Both the position numbers and the translations under genes were made by a program. The notes under the pieces were generated by a model that saw nothing but the letters and a program-made list of their open reading frames with translations, had not been told where the DNA came from and made no database searches. 64,000 nt of DNA from Lachnospiraceae bacterium (GTDB lineage Bacteria; Bacillota; Clostridia; Lachnospirales; Lachnospiraceae), in the NCBI GenBank assembly GCA_024405155.1, contig JAKSPC010000005.1, positions 31,805 through 95,804 of the forward strand, read 5' to 3'. Positions 18,485 to 25,668 of this stretch are shown here, one piece after another (the first letter of the stretch is position 1; each line of letters begins with the position of its first letter).

Positions 18485-18580
18485 CAGTACAATCTGATCA
18501 GGCAGGCGTTCGCCAGTGCCGGGTTACAGGGGACAGCCCCCGTAACAGTGGATCTTTCCCACGGGACAGTAGTTACAACA
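18485..18580 (+). ncRNA. NiCo (czcD-type) riboswitch aptamer
   Basis: The segment carries the conserved pieces of the NiCo riboswitch in order: CTGATCAGGCA, a short hairpin GGCGTTCGCC, GTGCCGGG, a longer hairpin (TTACAGGGG...CCCCGTAA), CAG, a third hairpin, then GGGACAGT. This matches the four-way-junction aptamer known upstream of czcD-type genes, which senses Ni2+ and Co2+. The gene 60-70 bp downstream is a cation diffusion facilitator, as expected. A competing terminator follows directly. Confidence 0.8.
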
Positions 18581-18605
18581 CTAACGGTCTCGCGGGCCTT
18601 TTTTT
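18558..18605 (+). terminator. Riboswitch expression platform (intrinsic terminator)
   Basis: CCCACGGGAC (18558-18567) can pair with GTCTCGCGGG (18587-18596), followed by CC and seven T (18599-18605). The 5' arm includes the aptamer's conserved GGGACAG, so aptamer and terminator are mutually exclusive. Metal binding would therefore prevent termination and switch the exporter on. Confidence 0.7.
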
Positions 18606-18643
18606 CTTTAAAACCCCCGGACCAAACAGAATGAGGATCTTTT

Positions 18644-19522
18644 ATGGAACACGAAACTTTCGAAAAGACCGCTGTCAAGGTCTCCAACGTAAGCATCATC
18701 GCCAACTCGGCGCTGACGCTTTTTAAGCTGTTTGCCGGCATTTTCGCCCATTCCGGCGCCATGATCTCCGACGCCATCCACTCCGCGTCCGACGTGCTTT
18801 CCAGTTTCATCGTGATCATCGGCGTGAAGTACGCGGCAAAAGATTCCGATGCGGACCACCCCTACGGCCACGAGCGTTTTGAATGCGTGGCCGCCATTGT
18901 GCTGGCTGTGATTCTTTGCATCACGGGACTGTTCATCGGTCATACCGCCATCGAAACGCTGACCGGAGGAAACGGCAGCGCCATGACCCAGCCGGGACTT
19001 CTGGCACTCATTGCCGCCATCGTTTCCATCGTGGTGAAAGAAGCCATGTACTGGTACACCCGGGCCTACGCGGTGAAATTCGATTCCACCGCTCTCATGG
19101 CCGAAGCCTGGCATCACCGGAGCGACGCCCTTTCTTCCATCGGCGCCCTCATCGGTATCGCCGGCGCCCGTCTGGGACATGCCTGGATGGAGCCTGTTGC
19201 CAGTCTTGTGATCTGCGTATTCATCGTAAAGGCCGCCTATGACATTTTCAGAAGCGCCATCACCAAGATGGTGGACCATTCCTGCAGCCCGGACATCAAG
19301 GAGCGTGTTACCGCCTGCGCCCTCTCCCAGAAAGGCGTAAAGGGCATAAAAAAGATCACCGGCAGGGAGTTTGGCAGCAGGATCTATATCGATCTTGATG
19401 TCACGGCAGACGGTGATCTGACATTAAAAGAGAGTTATCACATCCAGGAAACGGTGCACAAGGCCATTGAAAACGAGTTCCCGGAAGTAAAGCACATCGT
19501 GGTGCGGGTGATCCCCGTTTAG
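18644..19522 (+). CDS. Cation diffusion facilitator (CDF) metal efflux protein
   Basis: 292 residues: six predicted membrane helices, then a cytoplasmic ferredoxin-like domain (about 210-292). Metal-site motifs DAIHSASDV and HHRSDALSS carry the expected His/Asp pairs on helices 2 and 5. The family exports Zn2+, Co2+, Ni2+, Mn2+ or Fe2+ by proton exchange. The upstream NiCo riboswitch points to nickel and cobalt. Its stop overlaps that of the convergent mgtE gene by 4 nt. Confidence 0.9.
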   Translation: MEHETFEKTAVKVSNVSIIANSALTLFKLFAGIFAHSGAMISDAIHSASDVLSSFIVIIGVKYAAKDSDADHPYGHERFECVAAIVLAVILCITGLFIGHTAIETLTGGNGSAMTQPGLLALIAAIVSIVVKEAMYWYTRAYAVKFDSTALMAEAWHHRSDALSSIGALIGIAGARLGHAWMEPVASLVICVFIVKAAYDIFRSAITKMVDHSCSPDIKERVTACALSQKGVKGIKKITGREFGSRIYIDLDVTADGDLTLKESYHIQETVHKAIENEFPEVKHIVVRVIPV

Positions 19523-20895
19523 AACAGCACGCTCTTTGCGATGCCGAAATATACCAGCAGGGAAACGGCATCTACGATGGTGGTGATGAAGGGACTTGCC
19601 ATGACGGCGGGGTCGAACTTCAGCTTCTTTGCAACGAGCGGCAGCGTGCAGCCGATGACCTTGGCCACGATGACAGTGACCAGCATGGCCGAGCACACCA
19701 CGAGAGCAACAGAGAGCGTCACGTCCGCATTTCCCAGCACCAGACGGTCAAGGACCATCAGCTTTGCAAAACAGGCCAGCGCCAGCACCAGTCCGCACAG
19801 GATCGCCGTACGGCCTTCCTTCCAGACAACGGCCGGAAGGTCCTTCCAGTCCACCTCGCCAAGACTGATGGCACGGATGACAGTGACCGAAGACTGGGAA
19901 CCGGAGTTTCCGCCGGTATCCATCAGCATGGGGATAAAGGCGGTGAGCACCACCTGCACGGCCAGAGCATCTTCGAACTTCGTGATGATGAGCCCGGTAA
20001 ACGTGGCCGAAACCATCAGCAGAAGGAGCCAGGGGATGCGGTGCACGAAAAGCTCCGTGGGCTTTGACCTGAGGTATGTCTTGTCCGAAGGCGTCATGGC
20101 GGCCATGATCTGCATGTCCTCGGTCGCCTCGTCTTCCATAACGTCCATCACGTCATCGACGGTGATGATGCCCACCAGACGGTTTTCGTCATCCACCACA
20201 GGCATGGCCAGAAAGTTATATTTCTTGAAGTCTTCGGCGACCTTTTCCTGATCGTCGTGCACGTTTACGCTGATGACATTGGGATTCATGATGGAGCGCA
20301 TCTGCAGATCGTCGTTCAAGGCAAGGATCATGTCCTTTACCGAAACATGACCTGCCAGCTTTCCGCTCTGATCCACCACATAACAGGTATAGATGGTCTC
20401 TTTATCCACGCCGGTCCGGCAGATCACGTCCAGCGCCTGCCGGACGGTCATTTCCGGCTTTAATGCCACGAACTCCGTGGTCATGAGAGAACCGGCGCTG
20501 TTTTCCGGGTACTTTAAAACTTCATTGATCTCTCTGCGCATCTGGGGATCCGCCTGCGCCAGGATGCGCTTTACCACGTCGGCAGGCATTTCCTCCACGA
20601 TATCCACGGCATCATCCACGAAAAGATCGTTGACGATCTCACGGAGCTCGGTATCGGAAAGGCCTTTGATGAGCTTTTCCTGCACGTCCGGCTCCATTTC
20701 CACGAAGCATTCGGAAGCTTTGTCCTTGGAAAGCAGACGGAACAGAAGCGGGAGCGATTCCGGCTCCAGCCCGTTAAAGACGGCGGCAATATCCGCCCCG
20801 TTGATGGTGGCGAGGACGTCTTTCAGGACGGAGAACTTTTTCTCGGCGAAAAGCTTCGAAATGGTGTCCTCCATGGTGACAGTGCGATCAGACAT
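19519..20895 (-). CDS. mgtE: MgtE-family magnesium transporter (downstream paralog)
   Basis: 458 residues with the MgtE layout: N-terminal superhelical domain (LLFRLLSKDKASECFVEM), two CBS domains (about 135-255; TCYVVDQSGKLAGHVSVKD, VDDENRLVGIITVDDVMDVM), then five membrane helices with the pore signature LMDTGGNSGSQSSV. It transports Mg2+, gated by Mg2+ binding to the cytosolic domains. It follows a second, closely similar mgtE 61 bp upstream and is probably read from the same promoter. Confidence 0.93.
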   Translation of the reverse strand: MSDRTVTMEDTISKLFAEKKFSVLKDVLATINGADIAAVFNGLEPESLPLLFRLLSKDKASECFVEMEPDVQEKLIKGLSDTELREIVNDLFVDDAVDIVEEMPADVVKRILAQADPQMRREINEVLKYPENSAGSLMTTEFVALKPEMTVRQALDVICRTGVDKETIYTCYVVDQSGKLAGHVSVKDMILALNDDLQMRSIMNPNVISVNVHDDQEKVAEDFKKYNFLAMPVVDDENRLVGIITVDDVMDVMEDEATEDMQIMAAMTPSDKTYLRSKPTELFVHRIPWLLLLMVSATFTGLIITKFEDALAVQVVLTAFIPMLMDTGGNSGSQSSVTVIRAISLGEVDWKDLPAVVWKEGRTAILCGLVLALACFAKLMVLDRLVLGNADVTLSVALVVCSAMLVTVIVAKVIGCTLPLVAKKLKFDPAVMASPFITTIVDAVSLLVYFGIAKSVLF

Positions 20896-20956
20896 ATATA
20901 CCTCCCTTTATTTTTCAGGAAGGCCGAAAAGGGACGCGAAAATACGCCCGGAACGG

Positions 20957-22330
20957 TCAGAACAGGATCGCGGAAGCGATGCCGAAATATACCAGCAGGG
21001 AAAGGGCGTCCACGATGGTGGTGATGAAGGGGCTGGCCATGACGGCAGGATCGAAGTTCAGCTTTTTTGCCACCATGGGCAGGATGCAGCCGATGCTTTT
21101 CGCCAGGATAACGGTAAACAGCATGGCAAGCGATACCACCAGCGCCACTTTGGCGTTCACGCCGTCGTTGCCCAGCAGAAGGCCGTCCAGAAGCATCAGC
21201 TTAATGAAGCAGGCACCCGCCAGAGCAAGGCCGCAGAGGAAAGCCGTCCTTCCCTCTTTCCAGATGATGGCGGGAAGGTCGCCCCATTCCACTTCGCCAA
21301 GGCTGATGGCACGGATGACGGTGACCGAAGACTGCGAGCCGGAGTTTCCGCCGGTACCCATCAGCATGGGGATAAAGGCGGTGAGCACCACCTGTGCCGC
21401 CAGTGCCGCCTCGAATTTATCGATGATAAGGCTGGTGAAGGTGGAGGAGATCATAAGGATCAGGAGCCACGGAATGCGGGACTTGAAAAGCTCCACGGGC
21501 TTCGAACGGAGATATACCTTATCCGACGGCATCATGCCGGCCATGATCTGCATATCCTCGGTGGTCTCATCTTCCATGACGTCCATGACGTCATCGACGG
21601 TGATGATGCCCACCATACGGTTCTCGCTGTCCACCACGGGCATGGCCAGGAAGTTGTACTTCTTGAACATTTCCGCTACCTGCTCCTGGTCTTCTTTCAC
21701 ACCCACGCTGATGACGTTTTCCGTCATGAGGGTGCGGATCTGAATGTCGTCACTGGGCGCAAGGATCAGATCCTTTACGGAAACGAACCCTATGAGAACG
21801 CCTTTTTCCGTGACGTAACAGGTATAGATGGTCTCTTTGTCCACGCCCGTTTTCCGGATGACGTTTAAGGCATCCCGGATGGTCATTTCGGGCTTTAATG
21901 CCACGAACTCCGTGGTCATGATGGAACCGGCGCTGTTTTCCGGATACTTTAAGACTTCGTTGATCTCTTTGCGCATCTGGGGATCCGCCTGGGCCAGGAT
22001 ACGTTTTACCACCGTGGCGGGCATTTCCTCCACGATATCGGCAGCATCGTCAACGAAAAGATCGTTCACGATCTCACGAAGCTCGGTATCGGACAGACCC
22101 TTGATGAGCTTTTCCTGAGCTTCCGGTTCCATTTCCACGAAACAGTCCGCGGCCGTATCTTTCGGCAGCACGCGAAACAGAAGCGGGAGCACTACGGGAT
22201 CCAGCTCGTTAAAGACGGCGGCAACATCCGCCCCATTCATTGTTCTAAGGACTTCTTTCAGTACAGGATACTTTTTCTCAGCCAGGAGCTTTTCGATGGT
22301 ATCCTCTACTCTTACTACGCGATCTGACAT
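20957..22330 (-). CDS. mgtE: MgtE-family magnesium transporter (promoter-proximal paralog)
   Basis: 457 residues, the same architecture as its neighbour, with CBS motifs (VDSENRMVGIITVDDVMDVM) and LMGTGGNSGSQSSV in the pore region (Gly replaces the Asp of the usual LMDTGG). The two proteins are similar along their whole length, so this is a tandem duplication. A 183-nt untranslated leader with a short reading frame separates it from its promoter. AAAAGGAGG precedes the ATG, directly after a TAGAAA/TTTCTA hairpin. Confidence 0.93.
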   Translation of the reverse strand: MSDRVVRVEDTIEKLLAEKKYPVLKEVLRTMNGADVAAVFNELDPVVLPLLFRVLPKDTAADCFVEMEPEAQEKLIKGLSDTELREIVNDLFVDDAADIVEEMPATVVKRILAQADPQMRKEINEVLKYPENSAGSIMTTEFVALKPEMTIRDALNVIRKTGVDKETIYTCYVTEKGVLIGFVSVKDLILAPSDDIQIRTLMTENVISVGVKEDQEQVAEMFKKYNFLAMPVVDSENRMVGIITVDDVMDVMEDETTEDMQIMAGMMPSDKVYLRSKPVELFKSRIPWLLILMISSTFTSLIIDKFEAALAAQVVLTAFIPMLMGTGGNSGSQSSVTVIRAISLGEVEWGDLPAIIWKEGRTAFLCGLALAGACFIKLMLLDGLLLGNDGVNAKVALVVSLAMLFTVILAKSIGCILPMVAKKLNFDPAVMASPFITTIVDALSLLVYFGIASAILF

Positions 22331-22402
22331 CGGTGCCTCCTTTTAGAAACTCATTTCTATAGGAAGACCGGCGGGCGCATCGAAGATAAGACTATGAGAT
22401 TG

Positions 22403-22480
22403 TCAGGAAACCTTCCACGAACGGCGGAAGGTCATTCTACTTCGATACGATAACGCACCGGCACTACTTCCATCGTCCAT
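22403..22480 (-). CDS. Candidate 25-residue leader peptide upstream of mgtE
   Basis: GGAGG lies 7 nt before an ATG that opens MDDGSSAGALSYRSRMTFRR and ends at TGA after 25 residues. It lies between the promoter and mgtE. Codons 17-24 fold into the hairpin ACCTTCC...GGAAGGT, and GGTGCG plus TCGAAG of the coding region can pair with CTTCGA plus TGCGCC downstream of the stop. An acidic start (Asp-Asp) followed by basic residues resembles the strategy of the enterobacterial MgtL leader, though the sequences are unrelated. Function is inferred. Confidence 0.55.
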   Translation of the reverse strand: MDDGSSAGALSYRSRMTFRRSWKVS

Positions 22481-22520
22481 GATGTTTCCTCCTTCTTTAG
22501 ATTATTTTTAGAGTACGTGT

Positions 22521-22549
22521 ATCATAGCATCCGAAGCGGACCGTTGCAA
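22521..22549 (-). promoter_or_regulatory. SigA-type promoter for leader peptide and mgtE pair
   Basis: On the minus strand TTGCAA (22544-22549), a 17-bp spacer and TATGAT (22521-22526). The predicted start is near 22513, giving a leader of about 183 nt before mgtE. Confidence 0.7.
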
Positions 22550-22578
22550 CCGTTTTCGGCGGATTCCAAAGAAAAATG

Positions 22579-22607
22579 TTGACAAACAGAGCAGCGCAGT
22601 GTATTCT
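22579..22607 (+). promoter_or_regulatory. SigA-type promoter of sdpR-sdpI
   Basis: TTGACA (22579-22584), 17-bp spacer, TATTCT (22602-22607). The AT-rich, partly palindromic TTAAGTTAATTGTTAA between promoter and gene (about 22618-22633) is a candidate operator for the autoregulating ArsR-type repressor. Confidence 0.7.
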
Positions 22608-22646
22608 TTGTTTATCATTTAAGTTAATTGTTAATCGGAGGACGCG

Positions 22647-22919
22647 ATGAGCATTCAGACTACCATGAAAGCCCTGTCCGATCCCACCCGCAGAGAGATC
22701 TTAAAGATGCTGAAAAAAGGCAGACTCTCCGCCGGAGAGATCGAGGGACGTTTCGACATCAGTTTTCCCGCCATCTCCCGGCATCTGTCGGTCCTAAAAG
22801 ACGCAGACCTGGTACGGGACGAGCGGGATGGCAAAAATGTGTATTATTCGCTGAACACTTCCGTGCTGGAAGAGGTCCTTGCCTGGCTGGAAGCTTTGAA
22901 AGGAGACGGAAATGATTAA
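22647..22919 (+). CDS. ArsR/SdpR-family transcriptional repressor
   Basis: 90-residue winged helix protein: TMKALSDPTRREILKMLKKG at the N terminus, recognition helix FPAISRHLSVLKDADLV, wing RDGKNVYYSLN. No metal-binding cysteines are seen. It matches SdpR, the autorepressor paired with SdpI, and the next gene is an SdpI homolog overlapping by 8 nt. GGAGG precedes the ATG. Confidence 0.88.
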   Translation: MSIQTTMKALSDPTRREILKMLKKGRLSAGEIEGRFDISFPAISRHLSVLKDADLVRDERDGKNVYYSLNTSVLEEVLAWLEALKGDGND

Positions 22920-23550
22920 GAAGAACAAATTTCTTGTGATCGCAACATTTGTCGTGACGCTCATGCCCCTCTTCGTAGGGCTGATTTTATGGAACAGACT
23001 GCCGGACATGATCGCCACCCATTTCAACATGAACAATGAGCCTGACGGATGGACCTCCAAAGCCGGCACCGTTTTCGGCATCCCCGTATTCATGTGTGCC
23101 ATGCAGGCCTTCTGCCTCTGGGCCACCTCCGCCGATCCCCGGAAAAAGAACATTTCCGAAAAGGCATTTAAGATCGTCATCTGGATCATCCCGGCCTGCA
23201 GCCTGATCGTATGTGTGGCAAGCTACGGCATGACCCTGGGGCTGTCCATCGACCTCGGCACCATCGTATGCCTTTTCCTGGGCATCCTGTTCATCGTTCT
23301 GGGAAACATCATGCCAAAGAATCAGGACAATTTCACCTTTGGCATCAAAACTCCCTGGGCACTGAGCGATCCCGACAACTGGAACTTCTCGAACCGTCTG
23401 GCAGGCTACTGCTTTGTGATCGGCGGCATCCTCATCATCCTGGTGACGCTTCTGAGAAAGCCGGTGCTTCTGTTCCCCATCGTGATCATCATCGCTCTCA
23501 TACCCATCGTCGCTTCGTACGTGTACTACCTGAAGCATAAGGAAATGTAA
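22912..23550 (+). CDS. SdpI/DUF1648-family membrane protein
   Basis: 212 residues, about six membrane helices. The DUF1648 motif (LPDMIATHFNMNNEPDGWTS) is followed by the SdpI-like segment NFTFGIKTPWALSDPDNW. In Bacillus, SdpI gives immunity to the SdpC toxin and sequesters SdpR at the membrane. A similar signalling pair is likely here. No toxin gene is seen nearby. Part of this gene and its 3' flank are duplicated at 25.18-25.27 kb. Confidence 0.85.
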   Translation: MIKKNKFLVIATFVVTLMPLFVGLILWNRLPDMIATHFNMNNEPDGWTSKAGTVFGIPVFMCAMQAFCLWATSADPRKKNISEKAFKIVIWIIPACSLIVCVASYGMTLGLSIDLGTIVCLFLGILFIVLGNIMPKNQDNFTFGIKTPWALSDPDNWNFSNRLAGYCFVIGGILIILVTLLRKPVLLFPIVIIIALIPIVASYVYYLKHKEM

Positions 23551-23552
23551 AC

Positions 23553-23606
23553 CCGGCCGCTGCAGGCAAATATTCATTGACAGGACAACCGGAAAATAGT
23601 AAGGTC
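23553..23606. repeat. 54-bp direct repeat, left copy (downstream of sdpI)
   Basis: CCGGCCGCTGCAGGCAAATA...GGAAAATAGTAAGGTC is repeated at 25213-25266 with two mismatches. The two copies bracket the LexA-like/KilA-N pair. Confidence 0.85.
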
Positions 23607-23617
23607 CTTTTTCTCTT

Positions 23618-24241
23618 TTATAACTGTTTACCGATACTGTGCACCGTGCAGACAGCAACGCCCTGCATCCTCACCTCGTCCACATATATGGGCGCGTATT
23701 TCTTTTGATTTTTGTTGCACGAATACAGATAATACTGTTCTTTCTCTTCATCAAAGCATAATTGTTTCAGATTGACGAGCCCGTCATCGTAAAGTGCAAC
23801 GATAATATCTCCTATCTCGGCGGTGTCCTGCTTGCGTATGATAACGTAATCTCCCGGAAACACACCGATATCCGTCATTGACTCACCCTTAGCGATAAGA
23901 GCAAAGAAATCACCCTTGCCGACCAGTCTTTCCGGCATACGTATATATTCGATGATATTCTCTTCCTCATAATCGCCCGGGCCGCAGGTGACGCTGCCGA
24001 GCACGGGGAGCGCATGGTGATAGCCCTCCTTACCCATACGAAGCGTTCCGATATTCCGCCGACCGCTATATTCAAGCTCGCCGCTTTCTTTCATCGCGCA
24101 GAGATACCGATGCACCGTAGAAATTGCTATTCCAGTTCCTTCGGAGATCTCCCGTACAGATGGAATCGTTTTATTCAGATTGAAATATTCGTTTATATAG
24201 TCAAGAATAACGTGCTTGTTTTCCTCATTCTGTCTTCGCAT
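23618..24241 (-). CDS. LexA-like S24 peptidase repressor
   Basis: 207 residues: N-terminal winged helix (IPSVREISEGTGIAISTVHR), then an S24 protease fold. Cleavage site Cys86-Gly87 (VTCGPGD), nucleophile Ser121 in KGESM and general base Lys159 in VNLKQL are all present. Cys-Gly is the cleavage pair of UmuD/phage-type repressors rather than the Ala-Gly of LexA. Self-cleavage on DNA damage would relieve repression. It is the second gene after KilA-N (9 bp gap). Confidence 0.88.
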   Translation of the reverse strand: MRRQNEENKHVILDYINEYFNLNKTIPSVREISEGTGIAISTVHRYLCAMKESGELEYSGRRNIGTLRMGKEGYHHALPVLGSVTCGPGDYEEENIIEYIRMPERLVGKGDFFALIAKGESMTDIGVFPGDYVIIRKQDTAEIGDIIVALYDDGLVNLKQLCFDEEKEQYYLYSCNKNQKKYAPIYVDEVRMQGVAVCTVHSIGKQL

Positions 24242-24250
24242 AAAGCCGCC

Positions 24251-25051
24251 TCATCTCAGATACTTTTTGTTGTCAACTTCCTGCAAAACCGTAATCTGAT
24301 GGATCGCGATCTGATTGAGTTTCTGAAGGCGCCTCGACTGCGGTACGTTATCGTTTATTAGGACGGCGTTGATATTTTCAAGATTGGAGAGGCAGATCAA
24401 TTCGTTCATCGTGGCATAATCGCGGATGTTTCCCTTCAAATCCGGGTTTTCCTCGCGCCATTGCTTTGCGGTTTTGCCGAAAAGAGCAACGTTCAGAACA
24501 TCGGCTTCATCGGCATATACGAAAGAGATCTGGGGTGGCGTAAGCTCAACGGGGATCAAATTCTGCTTGATTGCGTCTGTATGGATATGATAATTGATCT
24601 TTGCAAGCTCACGTTTTGCCGACCAGCCGAGCAGCTTCTGTTCCTTGTTTTTCAGACGCTGGAATTCTTTAACGATATAGATCTTGAAGCGCGGGCTTAT
24701 CCACATCGCAAACTCAAAAGCGATATCCTTGTGTGCATATGTTCCGCCATAACGCCCTGCTTTAGCGGTGAGTGAAATGGCTCCCGTCCGTTCCACAAAC
24801 TCCTTGACGCTGATTCTGAAGCTGTTCAGCCCAGAACGGTTCGCTATTTCAGAAAACGCATCAAAGTTGAAATCGGGGTTATATACGCTTTCCCACGTGC
24901 CGATATATTCCAAAGTATTACGGTTGCGCAGCCAATCGGTAACAAAAAAATCCCCGTCCTTGGCTTTGAGCATATCCGTAATACAGATATAATCCTCGCC
25001 GTTCACTTTGATTATATTGATTTCCGTGTCTTTTACTGTCAGCTTCTGCAT
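24251..25051 (-). CDS. KilA-N domain protein
   Basis: 266 residues. The N-terminal KilA-N DNA-binding domain is seen in YICITDMLKAKDGDFFVTDW, GTYAHKDIAFEFAMWISPRF and KIYIVKEFQRLKNKE. A C-terminal helical region follows. Such proteins occur in phages and mobile elements as antirepressor-like factors. GGAGGG precedes the ATG and a 30-bp palindrome lies 23 bp upstream. It forms a two-gene unit with the LexA-like repressor. Confidence 0.8.
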   Translation of the reverse strand: MQKLTVKDTEINIIKVNGEDYICITDMLKAKDGDFFVTDWLRNRNTLEYIGTWESVYNPDFNFDAFSEIANRSGLNSFRISVKEFVERTGAISLTAKAGRYGGTYAHKDIAFEFAMWISPRFKIYIVKEFQRLKNKEQKLLGWSAKRELAKINYHIHTDAIKQNLIPVELTPPQISFVYADEADVLNVALFGKTAKQWREENPDLKGNIRDYATMNELICLSNLENINAVLINDNVPQSRRLQKLNQIAIHQITVLQEVDNKKYLR

Positions 25052-25073
25052 ATTACGCCCTCCGAGCTTTCAC

Positions 25074-25103
25074 TTTAATTATGGCGAATTCGCCATAATT
25101 AAA
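25074..25103. promoter_or_regulatory. Perfect 30-bp palindromic operator candidate
   Basis: TTTAATTATGGCGAA and its exact reverse complement TTCGCCATAATTAAA lie back to back (centre 25088.5). It sits just upstream of the kilA-N/lexA-like unit. A dimeric repressor, most simply the LexA-like product, is the likely ligand. Confidence 0.7.
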
Positions 25104-25176
25104 AAGCATCGCATATTGAAACATGTTGTTCCATATAGAGTATAGCACGGACAAAACGGTTTGTCGACATTATGTT

Positions 25177-25266
25177 GGATCATCCCGGCCTGCAGTCTGA
25201 TCGTGTGTCTGGCCGGCCGCTGCAGGCAAATATTCATTGACAGGACAGCCGGAAAATAGTAAAGTC
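25177..25266 (+). pseudogene. Remnant of an sdpI copy fused to its 3' flank
   Basis: 25177-25212 matches sdpI 23183-23218 (GGATCATCCCGGCCTGCAG...) with a few changes, then jumps directly to the 54-bp segment that follows the sdpI stop (25213-25266 = 23553-23606). The middle of the gene is missing. It shows duplication and deletion around the LexA-like/KilA-N insert. Confidence 0.8.
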
Positions 25267-25270
25267 AGTG

Positions 25271-25373
25271 ATGCAAACAATGTGAAGTCGTGAGGGGAAC
25301 ACGGTGAAAGGCCGTGACAGCTCACTCTGCGGTATGGATCTTCCGAGTCCGAATGCCTCCGACGGATCTGCAT
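25271..25373 (+). ncRNA. Cobalamin riboswitch 1 of a tandem pair
   Basis: Contains the B12-box core GAGGGGAACACGGTGAAAGG, CCGTGACAGCTCACTCTGCGG and, 3', GAGTCCGAATGCC. Closing helices ATGCA/TGCAT and GTCG/CGAC bound it. It precedes a 32-codon frame with its own ribosome binding site. Confidence 0.85.
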
Positions 25374-25401
25374 TTTCTTTTGGTGAAGGAAGGGAATACT
25401 C

Positions 25402-25500
25402 ATGAAAAAATCCGGTTCATTCTTTGCGGCGATCCTCGCCCGCATCTTTGCAAACGTTTCCGAAAAGCGGAAAACATCCCTGAAAACAACAACTTCATAG
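25402..25500 (+). CDS. 32-residue frame between the two cobalamin riboswitches
   Basis: Starts MKKSGSFFAAILARIFANVS and stops at 25500. GAAGGAAGGGAATACTC upstream mirrors the site before the large gene downstream (GAAGGAAGGAGAAGAA). It could be the decayed 5' end of a duplicated signal-peptide gene, or a leader peptide controlled by riboswitch 1. No domain is seen. Confidence 0.4.
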   Translation: MKKSGSFFAAILARIFANVSEKRKTSLKTTTS

Positions 25501-25537
25501 GTCTGTAGCCTGCAGCATAGCTGCAGTCATATAGAGC

Positions 25538-25633
25538 AGAAACAAAAGAAGGGGAACGCGGTGAAAAGCCGCGACAGCTCACTCTGCGGTAAAAAGCGAT
25601 GGCTTTGAAGTCCGAATGCCTTCTTTCGTTTCT
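25538..25633 (+). ncRNA. Cobalamin riboswitch 2 of a tandem pair
   Basis: Nearly the same core as riboswitch 1 (GGGGAACGCGGTGAAAAGCC, GCGACAGCTCACTCTGCGG, GAAGTCCGAATGCC), closed by AGAAAC...GAAGG / CCTTC...GTTTCT. It ends 36 bp before the ATG of the toroid/DUF4430 gene. With no obvious terminator, control is probably at translation initiation. Confidence 0.88.
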
Positions 25634-25668
25634 TTTATTTGTATCTTTTGGTGAAGGAAGGAGAAGAA

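Noticed and set aside
22331-22520. M-box magnesium riboswitch upstream of mgtE
   Set aside because: The conserved M-box core was not found in the leader, which contains a short translated frame instead.
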